The notes: generated by a model not told the origin, from the letters alone. Counted from the stretch's first letter, positions 11,560-21,654 are shown. The stretch is 64,000 bases of DNA from Brettanomyces bruxellensis (GCF_011074885.1 NC_054689.1:2542001-2606000), one strand, 5' to 3'. Program-made: numbers and translations.

Positions 11560-12588
11560 CTACTGGACTATTCGGCAATAAAGAGCCTGGCCAACAATTA
11601 CTCCCATGCCTGCACATGCAATTTCAACAAATGAACCAACGTTTGTCTTCTTCAAGAACTTTGCAACTCCCAGAATTGCCGTGCTCACGCAGATCCACAA
11701 AGCAAGCCAAACTGCTCTTATAGCTTTCCTCTGAACTTTGCTCCAAAGTTGGAAGCTGCTTCCAAGATGGGTGTCTATCAGATGCTCTATCTCCTTTTGT
11801 TTTCCTCCCAGCACCCTTGCAAGCTCTTCCATACTGTCCTGGTGCATAGTTCTAAGTTGTTTGTTGAATGATTCAACGTCTCTTTGGTTTTTAACTGCGC
11901 TTTCAGAGGCTTTTCTGACCGCCTCTGCCACTTCCCTGTTTTGTGCATGTATGTTACCCACCATGTCCTTTGCTACCTGCTCAACGTTGTATCTCATTCT
12001 TTCTGAGGCTTCTTCGGCCACATTTCTCACCATACTGTCCATGTCTTGCCGCAATTCATCCATAAAACCACCCCGACTAATCTGTTCAAGGAGCCCCACC
12101 ATTTTTTCAATCCTCACCTCTAACAGACGGTATGTGCTCAAAGCATGTTGTTGCTCTAATGGACCCCTGTAGCTGTTGCATATATCTGCTACCAGGTTTA
12201 GATATCCAAAGTATGTTGTCCACCAAACAGGGTTTTCTGCTAGCTGGCTCACGCATCGTTTTACATCCTGCCTTGTCTGCATTTCTTGGTAGCAGTCTTT
12301 TGGTAGCTGCATTTGGCCCGAAAACTGCTCGTCAAATATGCATTCTGAGAGACGTATGGCAACCGCTGACTTCTCGCTCTCGTCCATCTCATCTATCTGC
12401 TCGCATCTGTCCACAAACGATGATATTACTTCTAGAATGCAGCTGGAATCGAAATCGACGCTGATCTCCTTACCTTTACTAGCCTCTTTTATAACTGAAA
12501 GCAACTTTGGGGTATACAACTCGTTGCTTTCCTCAGCTTCACTCCGTAGTATTTTCATCAATAGCAGTATTAAAATGCAATCTTTCAT
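11560..12588 (-). CDS. KAR5: Nuclear fusion (karyogamy) protein Kar5
   Basis: Kar5 is an ER/nuclear-envelope membrane protein needed to fuse nuclear envelopes during mating. The start at 12588 gives a good signal peptide (Lys-Asp, then CILILLLMKIL, then SEA). An upstream in-frame ATG at 12621 would add 11 residues that spoil it, so I chose the internal one (342 residues). The lumenal part shows the cysteine-bearing pattern of the Kar5/Tht1 family, including a WWTTYFGYL segment in which the family typically has WWTSYSGYY. Long amphipathic, coiled-coil-like helices follow in the second half. Two hydrophobic segments near the C-terminus (AVWLALWICVSTAILGV and IACAGMGVIVGQALY) fit the two C-terminal membrane spans known for the family. 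Expression is probably mating-induced as in other yeasts, but I saw no pheromone element I would vouch for. Confidence 0.82.
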   Translation of the reverse strand: MKDCILILLLMKILRSEAEESNELYTPKLLSVIKEASKGKEISVDFDSSCILEVISSFVDRCEQIDEMDESEKSAVAIRLSECIFDEQFSGQMQLPKDCYQEMQTRQDVKRCVSQLAENPVWWTTYFGYLNLVADICNSYRGPLEQQHALSTYRLLEVRIEKMVGLLEQISRGGFMDELRQDMDSMVRNVAEEASERMRYNVEQVAKDMVGNIHAQNREVAEAVRKASESAVKNQRDVESFNKQLRTMHQDSMEELARVLGGKQKEIEHLIDTHLGSSFQLWSKVQRKAIRAVWLALWICVSTAILGVAKFLKKTNVGSFVEIACAGMGVIVGQALYCRIVQ

Positions 12589-13246
12589 CGTGTGGTACGG
12601 GTGATTTGCACCCGTGGACATTTGTGATACTGTTCGACTTCTGTTTCAGCTTCCATTCTGGAATCTCACATTTATATATGATTCGATCACAAACGCAAAT
12701 CTTCCATTTACCATATTGCAGCACTTTGTCATCTTGTTCATACAGATGGCTGGTTTCTTCAACTTCTGCTTTGGTTTTTAAACCAAAATCGCAGCTTTCA
12801 AAAGTTGTGATATGTCACAAATTTGGATTTCTCAAGCATTCTTTATCACTTGCGCGCTCTTAGATTTCTAAGTTTTTGTCATTTACAAAGATTCAGTTCA
12901 CATCAAACCAATATGAGCACTGTGCGACTAGATTTTCTGCTTACAATTAACCCCGATATTAGCCGAGTTCAAAGACACGCTTGAAATATAATCGTGATTA
13001 CAGCTGCAAATGTAAATAATTGAGGCTCTGTTATCTCTGGTGCAATATTTGTGTTAGCAAACTTGAACCCAGGCATGATATCACATTAAGCTAAGTCATG
13101 CATGAAAATACTCCTTCCAAAGTTTATTGCGAACTCCAACATACAATTACCGTTCAACTAATGCAGCAAAATATTCGTCTATGTTAACAATAATAAAAGC
13201 CTGAATCCGATAGTTGACGAAACTGACTAAATGTCACCCAAATCTT
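12589..13246. other. KAR5 upstream / CCZ1 downstream spacer
   Basis: AT-rich, about 650 bp, between two minus-strand genes. It must hold the KAR5 promoter. No repeat, RNA gene or credible small frame was seen. Confidence 0.6.
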
Positions 13247-15142
13247 CTACAAAGTGAACTCTTTATACCAGTCAGCCACCTCTGGTCCAAATGCCGAAAG
13301 TGTGCTTCTCTCAACAGAAGTCAGGTTCTTATCCTTGCAATTTTTCAGCACAACCAACGAATTCTCGCCATTTCTTTCCAACAAACCCCACCAGTTGTCT
13401 CCCATCCTCATTAAGCGCTCGATCTGCTTCATATTACGCTGCGGGCTCTCACTGAGGAGCAAATTCATTGCATTAACATGCAATTCAACCAAAGTTGCTC
13501 GACTATATGGTGAGGATAATGTTTCCAGCCTGTTTTTGTACTTTTTCACATCATTAGTATCGGGAATCCACGGAAGAGAAGCCTTGTAGATGCGGTTTTC
13601 TTTGTTGTACGCCAAGTAGAAGAAAGAGTGTTCCTGTGTTGTCTTTTCTCCCTCTTCCAAAACAGGTTTGAGCAGTTTTTCAGTTATATCGTCCAACAGC
13701 TTGCCGATTTTCTCGTAGTACAAGGTTTCAGCCAATACCGGCGAATCCTCCTGGTATAAAAGCGCATATGCAACCTGTCCTATCTCGTACATCACCAATT
13801 CCGTTGCAACCTCCACTTTTCCAGCCGTCTCACCCTTTTTCCTACGTAGAATAATCTTTCTTGTGGATATACTGCCCCCATCCTCGTCAGTTTTGCCCAA
13901 CAAGAACCTTCCGGTTGGTTTCTGATCACTAGAAACGGTGTCACTCTGTGTATTTTGTTCTTCCTGGTCTGATGAGCCCCTCGTACCAACCGCTGAGCCG
14001 CCAAACGTCGGCATAAAGGAGGAAACTGTGCTGTAAGCGTTTCTAAATGGTGCGATAAGCAAAGACTCTACGTACGACTGGTTTTCATCTTTTACAACAC
14101 CCATTTCTGATGCTTGCATCACACTCGGGCTGTTACCGGTTCCATTTATAGCCTCCAAGCCAGCCCTATAGCTCTGCAAAGACAGGAGGTTTTTGGATTT
14201 CAAGGCAAACCTGGAAAGCCCAAAGTCAAAGTCTTGCCTTTGCAAATAGTCCAAAAGCCCAATAATCGACACCCGCTCGAACGGCGAGTCCTCATTCACG
14301 TACAGAGCGCCATACTCGTTAGCTGACAAGCGATCTCTGTTCAATATAAGCACATCCTGCATTCCATCTTGGTCTGTAAAACCAGATTTGATCTCTTGAG
14401 CCAATCTGGCGGCTAATTTGCCAGAAACGGCCCTCGAGGACAGTTTTACGCCATTGAGCATGCTGTACACACCTTCACCGTTGAAATCAAAGCTCGAGGG
14501 AAACTCAAAGCGGTTGTTAAGCCACTCCTGCCACCAGGATGACAGAAACTGGACTCGTTTGGCAAATTCCGGCGACTTTTTACTGAAATCACCACTCAGA
14601 AATGTGCCAATTGACCCGTAGTTGAGCCTCCACAGCACGCCACCCTTCTGTATCTCGCTTATCAAAAACTCTGGTGACGCTATCCCGTGTTTCTTGTAGG
14701 TTTTTCCTCCGTAAGATGCGAATTTTATACCACACACAAAGTAATATTTGTCTTCAAGCCTACCAACAAGCTCCCTCAGCCCATCTGTATCAATGTGAGA
14801 CAATTGCATTGTATTCTGCTCGCTATCAGGTACATTTTCACCCCCCTGAGATGCATCTGACCCGCCAAACTTGGTGGTCATCTCTGAAAGAGCCTGGACC
14901 ATGCCCAACAGTCGACTGCGACCGTTTTCGTCCGGATCCGTAGAATTGAACTCCACACTCGCTACGACATTCTGCGAGATCAATGAAGCTTCCTTAGCTT
15001 CTGCAGTTGTTTTATTTTCCGTACAAAAAATGTAAAAATGCCCAATGCTAGGTTTCTGTTCTGTCTGTTTTTGTGTCGACCCCGTCCATTGCCCATTAGT
15101 GCCGGGGACAATGTTGCGAAGAATACCTCTTGGAAATTCCAT
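13247..15142 (-). CDS. CCZ1: Vacuolar fusion protein Ccz1 (Mon1-Ccz1 GEF subunit)
   Basis: A 631-residue protein. From about residue 33 a longin-type N-terminal domain starts (GHFYIFCTEN, then a helix with LLGMVQALSEMTTKF). A segment in the style of the Ccz1 middle follows (VLILNRDRL...YGALYVNED, about 280-310). The C-terminal half contains MYEIGQVAYALLYQEDSP (about 460-475), also a longin-like strand/helix. With Mon1, Ccz1 forms the exchange factor that loads GTP on Ypt7/Rab7 for fusion at the vacuole and for autophagosome maturation. The call rests on domain order and on these short segments; sequence identity in this family is low, so the confidence is moderate. The long Gly/Ser/Thr-rich inserts (about 95-125 and 370-410) look disordered. 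It shares a 500-bp divergent upstream region with SRP54. Confidence 0.68.
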   Translation of the reverse strand: MEFPRGILRNIVPGTNGQWTGSTQKQTEQKPSIGHFYIFCTENKTTAEAKEASLISQNVVASVEFNSTDPDENGRSRLLGMVQALSEMTTKFGGSDASQGGENVPDSEQNTMQLSHIDTDGLRELVGRLEDKYYFVCGIKFASYGGKTYKKHGIASPEFLISEIQKGGVLWRLNYGSIGTFLSGDFSKKSPEFAKRVQFLSSWWQEWLNNRFEFPSSFDFNGEGVYSMLNGVKLSSRAVSGKLAARLAQEIKSGFTDQDGMQDVLILNRDRLSANEYGALYVNEDSPFERVSIIGLLDYLQRQDFDFGLSRFALKSKNLLSLQSYRAGLEAINGTGNSPSVMQASEMGVVKDENQSYVESLLIAPFRNAYSTVSSFMPTFGGSAVGTRGSSDQEEQNTQSDTVSSDQKPTGRFLLGKTDEDGGSISTRKIILRRKKGETAGKVEVATELVMYEIGQVAYALLYQEDSPVLAETLYYEKIGKLLDDITEKLLKPVLEEGEKTTQEHSFFYLAYNKENRIYKASLPWIPDTNDVKKYKNRLETLSSPYSRATLVELHVNAMNLLLSESPQRNMKQIERLMRMGDNWWGLLERNGENSLVVLKNCKDKNLTSVERSTLSAFGPEVADWYKEFTL

Positions 15143-15644
15143 CCGTGAAAAATGCTTCCCGTATCAGAAAATATTGCTACGCCATGCAAGATATACTGCA
15201 AGATGAATGAAACTTGGTGAGACGAAAATTGGGAAAGTTGTTCGTATAGATGATAAGGTGTGGAGATAAGGCGCCAGAAGCAGTTTAGCGATTGAGAAAG
15301 TGGGGAGGGGGAAGAAAAGTTGAGGTGTAAGGATGCTTGAGAGAAGGACGAGTACGTTATGCGGGTAAAAATGCTAGGAAAAAAAAGTTAGGAGTGAAAA
15401 TGCTAGGAAAAAAAAAGTTGTAATAAAAATGCTAGGAATAAAATGCTAGCAGAATAAATTTGTTACGTGGGTAAGGATGTCGAGCACGGGCGAACGAGAT
15501 CAATTTCATTTTTTTCTCTCTTTTTCCTCGCGACATACATATTCGTCGAGCTTCTAGAGGACAGCATTTAACCACTAGAGGAGCGTCGAAGGTCATTTTT
15601 TTCACATATAAAACACAAATCCCAAGCAGGAAAGACATATCAGC
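15143..15644. promoter_or_regulatory. Divergent promoter region of CCZ1 and SRP54
   Basis: About 500 bp separate the two ATGs. The region is purine-rich on the + strand and includes a small tandem repeat (15366-15450). No clear TATA box is placed at a sensible distance from SRP54. Confidence 0.55.
15366..15450 (+). repeat. Four copies of an ATGCTAGGAA(A)n motif
   Basis: ATGCTAGGA-type blocks followed by A runs occur four times, at intervals of about 36, 37 and 15 bp. Two of them continue into AAAAAAAGTT. They sit about 200-280 bp upstream of the SRP54 ATG. Confidence 0.6.
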
Positions 15645-17234
15645 ATGGTGTTAGCAGACTTGGGAAGGCGAATCAGCAGCGCGGTGTCGGAAGTGACCCG
15701 GTCGAGCTCGGTTGACGAGCAAGTAGTGGAAAACATGCTTAAGGAAATTTCAAACGCATTAGTGGAAGCAGACGTGAATATAAAACTAGTGATAGGGCTC
15801 CGGAAGAAGCTCAAGGCGAAGATCGAGGGCAGCAGCGGGCAGCAGGGTCTGGATAAGAAGAAATTGATCCAGAAAGCGGTGTTCGATGAGCTCTGTGCAC
15901 TTGTTGATTGCGGTGGAGCGAAAGTTTTCCGGCCAAGAAAGAAGAAAACTAACGTTATCATGATGGTTGGTTTGCAGGGTGCGGGAAAGACGACGACGTG
16001 CACAAAGTTGGCGGTGTACTACCAGCGGAGAGGGCTGAAAGTGGGTCTTGTGTGTGCGGATACGTTCCGTGCGGGAGCTTTTGACCAATTGAAGCAGAAT
16101 GCAACCAAAGCACGAATTCCATACTATGGATCGTACACAGAGGTGGACCCGGTGACCGTGGCGGCGGAGGGAGTGGGGAAATTCAAGAGAGACAAGTTCG
16201 AGTTGATCATCGTGGACACTTCGGGAAGGCACCGGCAGGAAAAAGAGCTTTTTGCAGAAATGGTGCAGATCGAGGAGGCGGTGAAGCCGGACGAGACGAT
16301 CATGGTGCTCGACGCGTCGATCGGCCAGGCAGCTGAGTTGCAGGCCCGCGCGTTCAAGCAGTCGTCGAACTTTGGGGCGATCGTCCTCACGAAGATGGAC
16401 GGCCACGCGAAAGGAGGCGGTGCAATTTCTGCAGTTGCGGCCACCAAGACGCCGATAGCGTTTATTGGAACGGGAGAGCACATCCAGGATTTGGAGAGCT
16501 TCACTGCCAAGCAGTTTGTGTCGAAGCTTCTTGGCATAGGAGACATCCAGGGGCTCATGGAGCACGTGAAGTCGCTCCACTTGGACCAGAAGGATGCGAT
16601 GAAGAACTTCCAGGAGGGAAAGTTCACGCTGCGCGATCTCCAGACGCAGATGAACAACATCTTGAAGATGGGCCCGCTCAGCAAGATCGCGCAGATGCTT
16701 CCCGGCGGCATTGGCAACATGATGCAGCAGGTTGGCGAGGAGGAAACCACGAAGCGGTTTAAACGGATGGTTTTCATCATGGACTCGATGACAGGCAGCG
16801 AGCTTGACAGTGACGGGCAGATTTTCGTCGATGAGCCGAGCCGGATCGTGCGTGTGGCCCGGGGCTCCGGCACCTCGGTCACAGAGGTGGAAGCAGTTCT
16901 TTTGCAGCAGAAGATGTTCACCAAGATGGCCCAGCGTACAAAATCCATGAAAAGCCAAATGCCCGGCCTGATGGGCGGCCGGGGAGGTCGGGCAGGTGGC
17001 CCGGGAGGCCGCGGTGCGTTTGGCGGTGCCCAGATGCAGCGTGCCATGCAGCAACTCCAGTCTGATCCCTCCATGATGCAGAAAATGCAGCAAATGATGG
17101 GTAGTATGGGTGGAATGCCTGGAATGGGCGGAATGGGCGGAATGCCCGACCCGCAGCAGATCCGGCAGATGATGAGCGACCCCAACGTTCGCAGGATGGT
17201 CGAGAACTTCGGCAAGAACTTTGGCATGCAGTGA
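15645..17234 (+). CDS. SRP54: Signal recognition particle 54 kDa subunit
   Basis: A 529-residue GTPase with the full SRP54 layout. The N domain is helical (1-95). The G domain has P-loop GLQGAGKTT (109-117), the [12 protein letters not shown] motif, [20 protein letters not shown] and GTGEHI. The M domain is methionine-rich and extends into a Met/Gly/Gln tail. SRP54 binds signal peptides and SRP RNA on ribosomes and, with the SRP receptor, delivers nascent chains to the ER translocon. All catalytic motifs are intact. CTG at 16629-16631 codes the Leu of the conserved FTLRD segment, which supports standard decoding of CTG. The tail after about residue 430 ([12 protein letters not shown], then repeated GGM) is low complexity and longer than in animal homologues. 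Confidence 0.97.
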   Translation: MVLADLGRRISSAVSEVTRSSSVDEQVVENMLKEISNALVEADVNIKLVIGLRKKLKAKIEGSSGQQGLDKKKLIQKAVFDELCALVDCGGAKVFRPRKKKTNVIMMVGLQGAGKTTTCTKLAVYYQRRGLKVGLVCADTFRAGAFDQLKQNATKARIPYYGSYTEVDPVTVAAEGVGKFKRDKFELIIVDTSGRHRQEKELFAEMVQIEEAVKPDETIMVLDASIGQAAELQARAFKQSSNFGAIVLTKMDGHAKGGGAISAVAATKTPIAFIGTGEHIQDLESFTAKQFVSKLLGIGDIQGLMEHVKSLHLDQKDAMKNFQEGKFTLRDLQTQMNNILKMGPLSKIAQMLPGGIGNMMQQVGEEETTKRFKRMVFIMDSMTGSELDSDGQIFVDEPSRIVRVARGSGTSVTEVEAVLLQQKMFTKMAQRTKSMKSQMPGLMGGRGGRAGGPGGRGAFGGAQMQRAMQQLQSDPSMMQKMQQMMGSMGGMPGMGGMGGMPDPQQIRQMMSDPNVRRMVENFGKNFGMQ

Positions 17235-18094
17235 ACTAAATGTACTAATAATATAAAAAATGGGGGTGTCCGGGCTTGGCGGGTGCGCGGTGTTTTTACC
17301 CGATTCTGCCACCTGCATGCGTCCCTTCTCGTTTTCCCCTGCACCTCTGGTGGAGGGGGGTGCAACCCGTCCCCTATTTTCCATGACAGTAAATAAACCA
17401 TTTTCCTTTTTCTTGCCTTTTGCTATAATCCAATCCCCACACACTCATTTCTGCCTTGCCTGGCTTATCATTGTGGTCCGCTTGTATTGTTTCTCCACTA
17501 AATATTCGCACCTCACCTCACCGTTTTTTTTCTTTTTTCGGCCTGCATTATACTCGCTCCCCGCCATAGATTCAAAAAAAAATAAAATAAAAATAAAAAA
17601 AATCGACTCATCTCTCTGAGTCTAACTAATCGCGTTGTGTTCCCGTTTCTGGCTTACCGCCGGTACTTTCGCACCGATTTCGATTGATCAATTGGAGTTT
17701 TTTCGTCTTGAGTAATTGTCTCATTTATTTTTATTCATTTCTTTCCTCCACCACTCTGTAGGAAAAAAATAAAATTTACATTTTAGAAAACAAGCTAAAA
17801 TCTAAAATCTGAAAATCAGTCCCTCCTTTTCTCTCCCCCCCTTTTTATTTTCCTTCTCCTTCTTTCTTCTCTTTCCACTTCATATCTACCAAAGCCCATA
17901 ACCTAATTTACCTAATTTGGGTCTCCGCAATTTGCCTTCCATCTTCTTCACATCGTCTCTAATCTAAGCTCACCAAAAAAGGCTGCCTGATAGAACGGAG
18001 AAGAAAGTTTAATTAAAAAAAAAGAGAGATAACTTATCAACTTATACATTCGCCCCTATTATCGCTACAACCACCTAAACACATCCCAGGAAAA
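17235..18094. other. SRP54 3' flank and rhodanese-gene promoter
   Basis: About 860 bp. It has pyrimidine-rich patches (for example 17818-17880) and an A-rich stretch at 17574-17602. No gene was seen. Confidence 0.6.
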
Positions 18095-18784
18095 ATGTCA
18101 TTCTGCACACCTTTGTCACGCAATGCCGTCCAGTGCACAAAGCGAGTCGCCCTCCGCCTAACTCCAGCATCTAAGGCCATCTCCTTGTTTTCGCAAAGAT
18201 CTGCATTTTCCTTGTTGTACAGACGCCAGTATCATAACGCACCCATGCTCGGAAGGGCGGCCGTTGGTGTTCCATGCATTAGAAATGCAGCAAATGTGGG
18301 CCGCATCTTCCAGAGGCACTACAGCGTCATCGAAGAAGAGGGTTCTGCACCTGTAATCGATTTCAACAAGATGAAAACAATCGTCAAGGAGGAAAATCCC
18401 GGTTTTGTCGTGGTCGATGTCCGGGAGCCGGACGAATACAAGACGGGACACATTCCAGGCGCCATCAATATTCCTTGCAAGTCTTCTCCGGGTGCATTTG
18501 GATTGTCTCCCGAAGAATTTAAGCTCACTTTTGGTTTTGCCAAGCCTGCAAAGGACAAGACGCTTGTTTTCTACTGCTTGGGAGGCATCCGGTCCTCCAT
18601 AAGTGAGGAGTTGGCGGGAACGTGTGAATACTCAAAACGGCTTAATTACAAGGGCTCCTGGGAGGACTGGGTTGCCAATAAGGGTGCAATTGAGTACCCA
18701 AAGGAGGAGAAGGCGGCCGAAAAGGAGCCTGCTGAGCCTGAAAAGGCTGCTGAGAAGACAGAGCAAGAGCCAAAGAAGGAGTAA
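18095..18784 (+). CDS. Mitochondrial rhodanese-domain protein (Rdl1/Rdl2-like)
   Basis: A 229-residue protein. The first 75 residues are rich in Arg, Ser and Ala and nearly free of acidic residues, as expected of a mitochondrial presequence. One rhodanese domain follows: VVVDVREPDEYKTGHIPGAINIP (105-127) and the active-site loop at Cys161 (YCLGGIRSS). The C-terminus is a Lys/Glu/Ala/Pro tail (about 205-229). Single-domain rhodaneses transfer sulfur from thiosulfate through a cysteine persulfide; the catalytic Cys and following Arg are present, so activity is likely. The sequence between the two motifs (a PGAFGLSPEEFKLTFGF-type segment) resembles yeast Rdl1/Rdl2. I cannot tell which paralogue it corresponds to. 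Confidence 0.85.
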   Translation: MSFCTPLSRNAVQCTKRVALRLTPASKAISLFSQRSAFSLLYRRQYHNAPMLGRAAVGVPCIRNAANVGRIFQRHYSVIEEEGSAPVIDFNKMKTIVKEENPGFVVVDVREPDEYKTGHIPGAINIPCKSSPGAFGLSPEEFKLTFGFAKPAKDKTLVFYCLGGIRSSISEELAGTCEYSKRLNYKGSWEDWVANKGAIEYPKEEKAAEKEPAEPEKAAEKTEQEPKKE

Positions 18785-19145
18785 TGAATAGATTTAGGTG
18801 GTTCGAGGTGTGGTCATGAGACTATTTTGGCATTTCGTCTATTTTTGCCGTGCCCATTTCGTTCCATGCATAATTTTTACTTTTACTAATAGCTTTTTTC
18901 ACTCTGCTGGATGTCTGCTGCCCGGTGAAGCGCCAATTTGCTTTTTTTATTTTCTTGCGTGTGTGCCTTTTTTGTTCATGTATACCGTACATTCTTGCCA
19001 TATAGTTCTAATTGCAGACTTCTATGTATCTAGAAGCGATGACTCACTGTAGGTGTAAATATAAGGAGGGTGGATCAAAGAGTCAACTTAAGTCCCTCTG
19101 AAAATATGCGACAGAATTTGCAATCCGGAACTTACAATATTACTC

Positions 19146-19299
19146 AAAGTAATTTGCTTAAAGTAATATGCTCAAAGTAATTTGCTTAAAGTAATTTGCT
19201 TAAAGTAATATGCTCAAAGTAATTTGCTTAAAGTAATATGCTCAAAGTAATTTGCTTAAAGTAATATGCTCAAAGTAATTTGCTCAAAGTAATCTGCCT
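19146..19299 (+). repeat. 14-bp tandem array, 11 units of two alternating types
   Basis: Eleven units of 14 bp: type A aaagtaatttgctt and type B aaagtaatatgctc, in the order A B A A B A B A B, then two diverged units. A alternating with B gives a 28-bp higher-order period, as expected from unequal crossing-over or slippage. Confidence 0.92.
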
Positions 19300-20044
19300 A
19301 AAATCATCCGTTTATCACCATTTATCATCTGTTTATCGTCCCCTTTCGGTGGGTTTTATCCACCTATTTCCGGCTAAATAATGTAATTAAATATTCTTCG
19401 TATTTACGTACTACTTCAAGTATGGGTTCCTTTACACAGCCAACTGTTTTCTCCAAGGCAGTGCTTCACTGCAAAATTAAAGTAGCTAGTTTGATATCTT
19501 GTACAGTTTGGTATGAATCAATACCTACATCCAGCTTATTAGTCAAATATTCAGACTTTGCGTTGTATGCGATTACCTAATACTTGATTATCTACTTGTT
19601 CATCTTACCTAACATTGCTCGAAATTGTCCTCCGCAGCATCAGATTACATAATACCACCGCGTATTACCTAATCATGACATAGGCAGATATATTACACAG
19701 ATACATACAACTTCCCACCCTATTCAAAACTACCACTCATCCATTTCAAAAAACACTATCTAACCTTAACGTATTCCACCCCTTTCTACCATAACAAGTA
19801 CCCCACAGCTGGTTTGGGATCTCCACATCAAAATTATAACGGGATTGCTGTCTTAAAATTCCAGGCTGCCAGGGCGAAAAATTAATCAATGGAAATTTCG
19901 GCGGAGAAAAAGGCGCAGCTTGCCGAATAATGCAGAAAGCTCCTTGCACAGCCCGCAATTTCCGCCTCCGTATCTGTGCTCAATTTAGTGTATTTTTGGA
20001 TTGCTATCGAAGCAGGAATGTGTATAAATATATGTGGATGTGGG

Positions 20045-20052
20045 TATATAAG
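20045..20052 (+). promoter_or_regulatory. Probable TATA box of the DUF1774 gene
   Basis: TATATAAG lies 119 bp upstream of the ATG at 20171, a typical distance in yeast. Confidence 0.45.
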
Positions 20053-20170
20053 AGGATGCAAAAGTCCGCAGGGGCTGTTTGCATATATTCGTGAGAATAA
20101 CTTCAGATATTGCTACATTCTTACATATACAGAGATCGTAATTGCATAAAAAGCAGCCTCAAAACTACAA

Positions 20171-20998
20171 ATGCCATCACAAATCCTCTCGCAGACAGAA
20201 GGCAGGCAGTACACAGCCGCAAAGAGCACAGTCGTGATCTCGTATGTGCTCTCAGTGATTGGTGTTTTCTACTATTTCGCCTTGGGCCACTTTGGCAAGT
20301 CTTACTTCACCCCTTTCACCGCCTCGCAAATCATAATAGTGCTTTACTGCATTGTGACGCTTCTCTTGCAGCTCCTCTTTATTGTGCAGTCGTTTTTCAA
20401 CACAAACGTGTCTTCCAGCAACCAGGCAAACATTTTGGCGGTGGTCGGACCACATTTCTCCATTAACAACATCCTCAACTTCTTCTGGTGCTACTTTTTC
20501 ATCCGCAGGAACTTCCTTGTGGCCGAGATCATCCTCCTTGTCAACCTTATCAACCTCCTCTCGCTCTATTTCACGCATAAAACCGTCTCCATCAAGAGTG
20601 CATCTGATTGGCTAGTTGTGCACTTCCCAACCTGCGGTTTGCCGCTTTCCTGGACGCTTTATGCGATTTTCTGGAACGGTGCGTGCCTCTTCCACTCCCA
20701 CTACGAGTCGCTTTTGCCTCGGTTGATCGCAAATGTCTTGATTTGGGAGTTTCTCGTCACACCACTTGCACTTTTGATCTTGTACAAGGACTGGTCTGTT
20801 TCGCTTTCCACGAGTTTCTTGATGCTCGGACTCGGTCTCAAGCAGTTCTTCAACAAGGCCATTGCGTTACAGTGGATATTTGCCTTCGTTATCTCCGGAA
20901 TCGACTTCCTGGCCTCTATTTTGTGTATTGTGCGGTCTTCTTTGGCAAATCGCAACACACAGACCAATTCCGACGAGGAGGCACCTTTGTTGAGTTAG
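20171..20998 (+). CDS. DUF1774-family polytopic membrane protein
   Basis: A 275-residue protein with about seven or eight hydrophobic segments spread over its length, for example VVISYVLSVIGVFYYFALG, IIIVLYCIVTLLLQLLFIV, LLVNLINLLSLYF and WIFAFVISGIDFLASILCI. The cytosolic-looking C-terminus is acidic and ends in EEAPLLS, a dileucine-type sorting motif. Conserved-looking features are VGPHFSINNILNFFWCYFF in the middle and HFPTCGLPLSWTLYAIFWNG near residue 150. This matches the fungal DUF1774 family, whose function is unknown to me. The acidic dileucine end hints at delivery to the vacuole or endosomes, which is inference. The gene ends 26 bp from the end of the convergent YSF3 gene. Confidence 0.7.
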   Translation: MPSQILSQTEGRQYTAAKSTVVISYVLSVIGVFYYFALGHFGKSYFTPFTASQIIIVLYCIVTLLLQLLFIVQSFFNTNVSSSNQANILAVVGPHFSINNILNFFWCYFFIRRNFLVAEIILLVNLINLLSLYFTHKTVSIKSASDWLVVHFPTCGLPLSWTLYAIFWNGACLFHSHYESLLPRLIANVLIWEFLVTPLALLILYKDWSVSLSTSFLMLGLGLKQFFNKAIALQWIFAFVISGIDFLASILCIVRSSLANRNTQTNSDEEAPLLS

Positions 20999-21024
20999 TT
21001 GCCACCAGCTGCCCACTCCTCTTT

Positions 21025-21307
21025 TCACGATTTTGCGATTTTGTCTATCAAATCTTGCCTTACTAGGCTCTTTGGTCTGCTGAGTCCAACACTTAGCAAT
21101 TCCACAAGTGAGCTATTTGTTGCAAGTGTTGTGTATGTGTCTACTTTAACATTGTGAATGAACTCTTTTCTCTGCGTATTATCATCCCCGAGTCCGACGA
21201 ACTTCGCCTTCATCGTCTCGTACATCTTTTTCTCGCCGATTTTGTCCGTCTGTAGTTGGTGTTAGTAGAAGTGGCTTGTGGATTGCCGTAGGGGTTAAAC
21301 ATACCAT
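21025..21307 (-). CDS. YSF3: SF3b10 / Ysf3, U2 snRNP SF3b complex subunit (spliced gene)
   Basis: Exon 1 is only the ATG (21305-21307); exon 2 is 21025-21249. Joining them gives a 75-residue protein beginning MTDKIGEKK. It contains KFVGLGDDNT, DTYTTLATNSSLVELLSVG and VRQDLIDKI, which align without gaps to human SF3B5 (KYIGTGHADT, DSYCSYMGHFDLLNYFAIA, VRFNLMEKM). SF3b stabilises U2 snRNP on the branch point during spliceosome assembly in the nucleus. The unspliced frame lacks the start, so the intron is needed. Donor GTATGT, branch point TACTAAC and acceptor ACAG are all textbook. As I recall, S. cerevisiae YSF3 also carries an intron near its 5' end. The gene converges on the DUF1774 gene with 26 bp between the stops. 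Confidence 0.92.
21250..21304 (-). other. Spliceosomal intron of YSF3 (55 nt)
   Basis: Reading down the minus strand, the donor GTATGT starts directly after the ATG at 21304. The branch point TACTAAC is at 21267-21261 and the acceptor ACAG ends at 21250. The intron is phase 0, with 10 nt between the branch-site motif and the end of the intron. Confidence 0.92.
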
Positions 21308-21654
21308 TTTGCAAAGTGAAGAAGTGGTCGTAGGGGCTCAGTAAATTGTATACGTAATGAGTTGGTGCTGATCTCCTTTTTATATGCTGGGTAAGACGAA
21401 AAGATGCAGAGAGAAGGAAAAGAGAGGAGTTGTAGACAAGAAGAAGTTAGATGGAGATATAATTTAATCAAGTGAAAAAAAAAAAAAAAAAAAAATCGAA
21501 TGAATAAAAATCGAAATTCAAAGCACATCTCGCGCTTTTCAATTATTCGCTGGTTTTCCTTCTACTCCTAGTAAACATCATCTTTTCTTTTCATAAGCTT
21601 ATCCCCAAACTCACAAGCAGCTCCTCACATCAATACACCTGCTAACCGGCACCA
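21308..21654. promoter_or_regulatory. Divergent promoter region of YSF3 and THO2
   Basis: About 350 bp between the two start codons. It includes an 18-base A run (21477-21494). No TATA box clear enough to call. Confidence 0.5.

Larger units (their letters stand above)
18785..20170. other. Gene-free region between the rhodanese gene and the DUF1774 gene
   Basis: About 1.4 kb, AT-rich. It contains the 14-bp tandem array at 19146-19299 and a TATA-like element at 20045. Short frames here are not convincing. Confidence 0.6.

Noticed and set aside
12589..12621. Upstream ATG of KAR5
   Set aside because: It would put 11 polar residues before the signal peptide; the internal ATG at 12588 gives a normal signal sequence. 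Not excluded by sequence alone.
15645..17234. CUG-Ser or CUG-Ala codon reassignment
   Set aside because: CTG codons fall at conserved Leu positions (SRP54 FTLRD, LHS1 NRLWQAADRAK), in agreement with the standard code.
15786..17444. Long minus-strand frames opposite SRP54 (552 and 425 codons)
   Set aside because: They are antisense shadows of a strongly codon-biased gene; the + frame has all SRP54 motifs.
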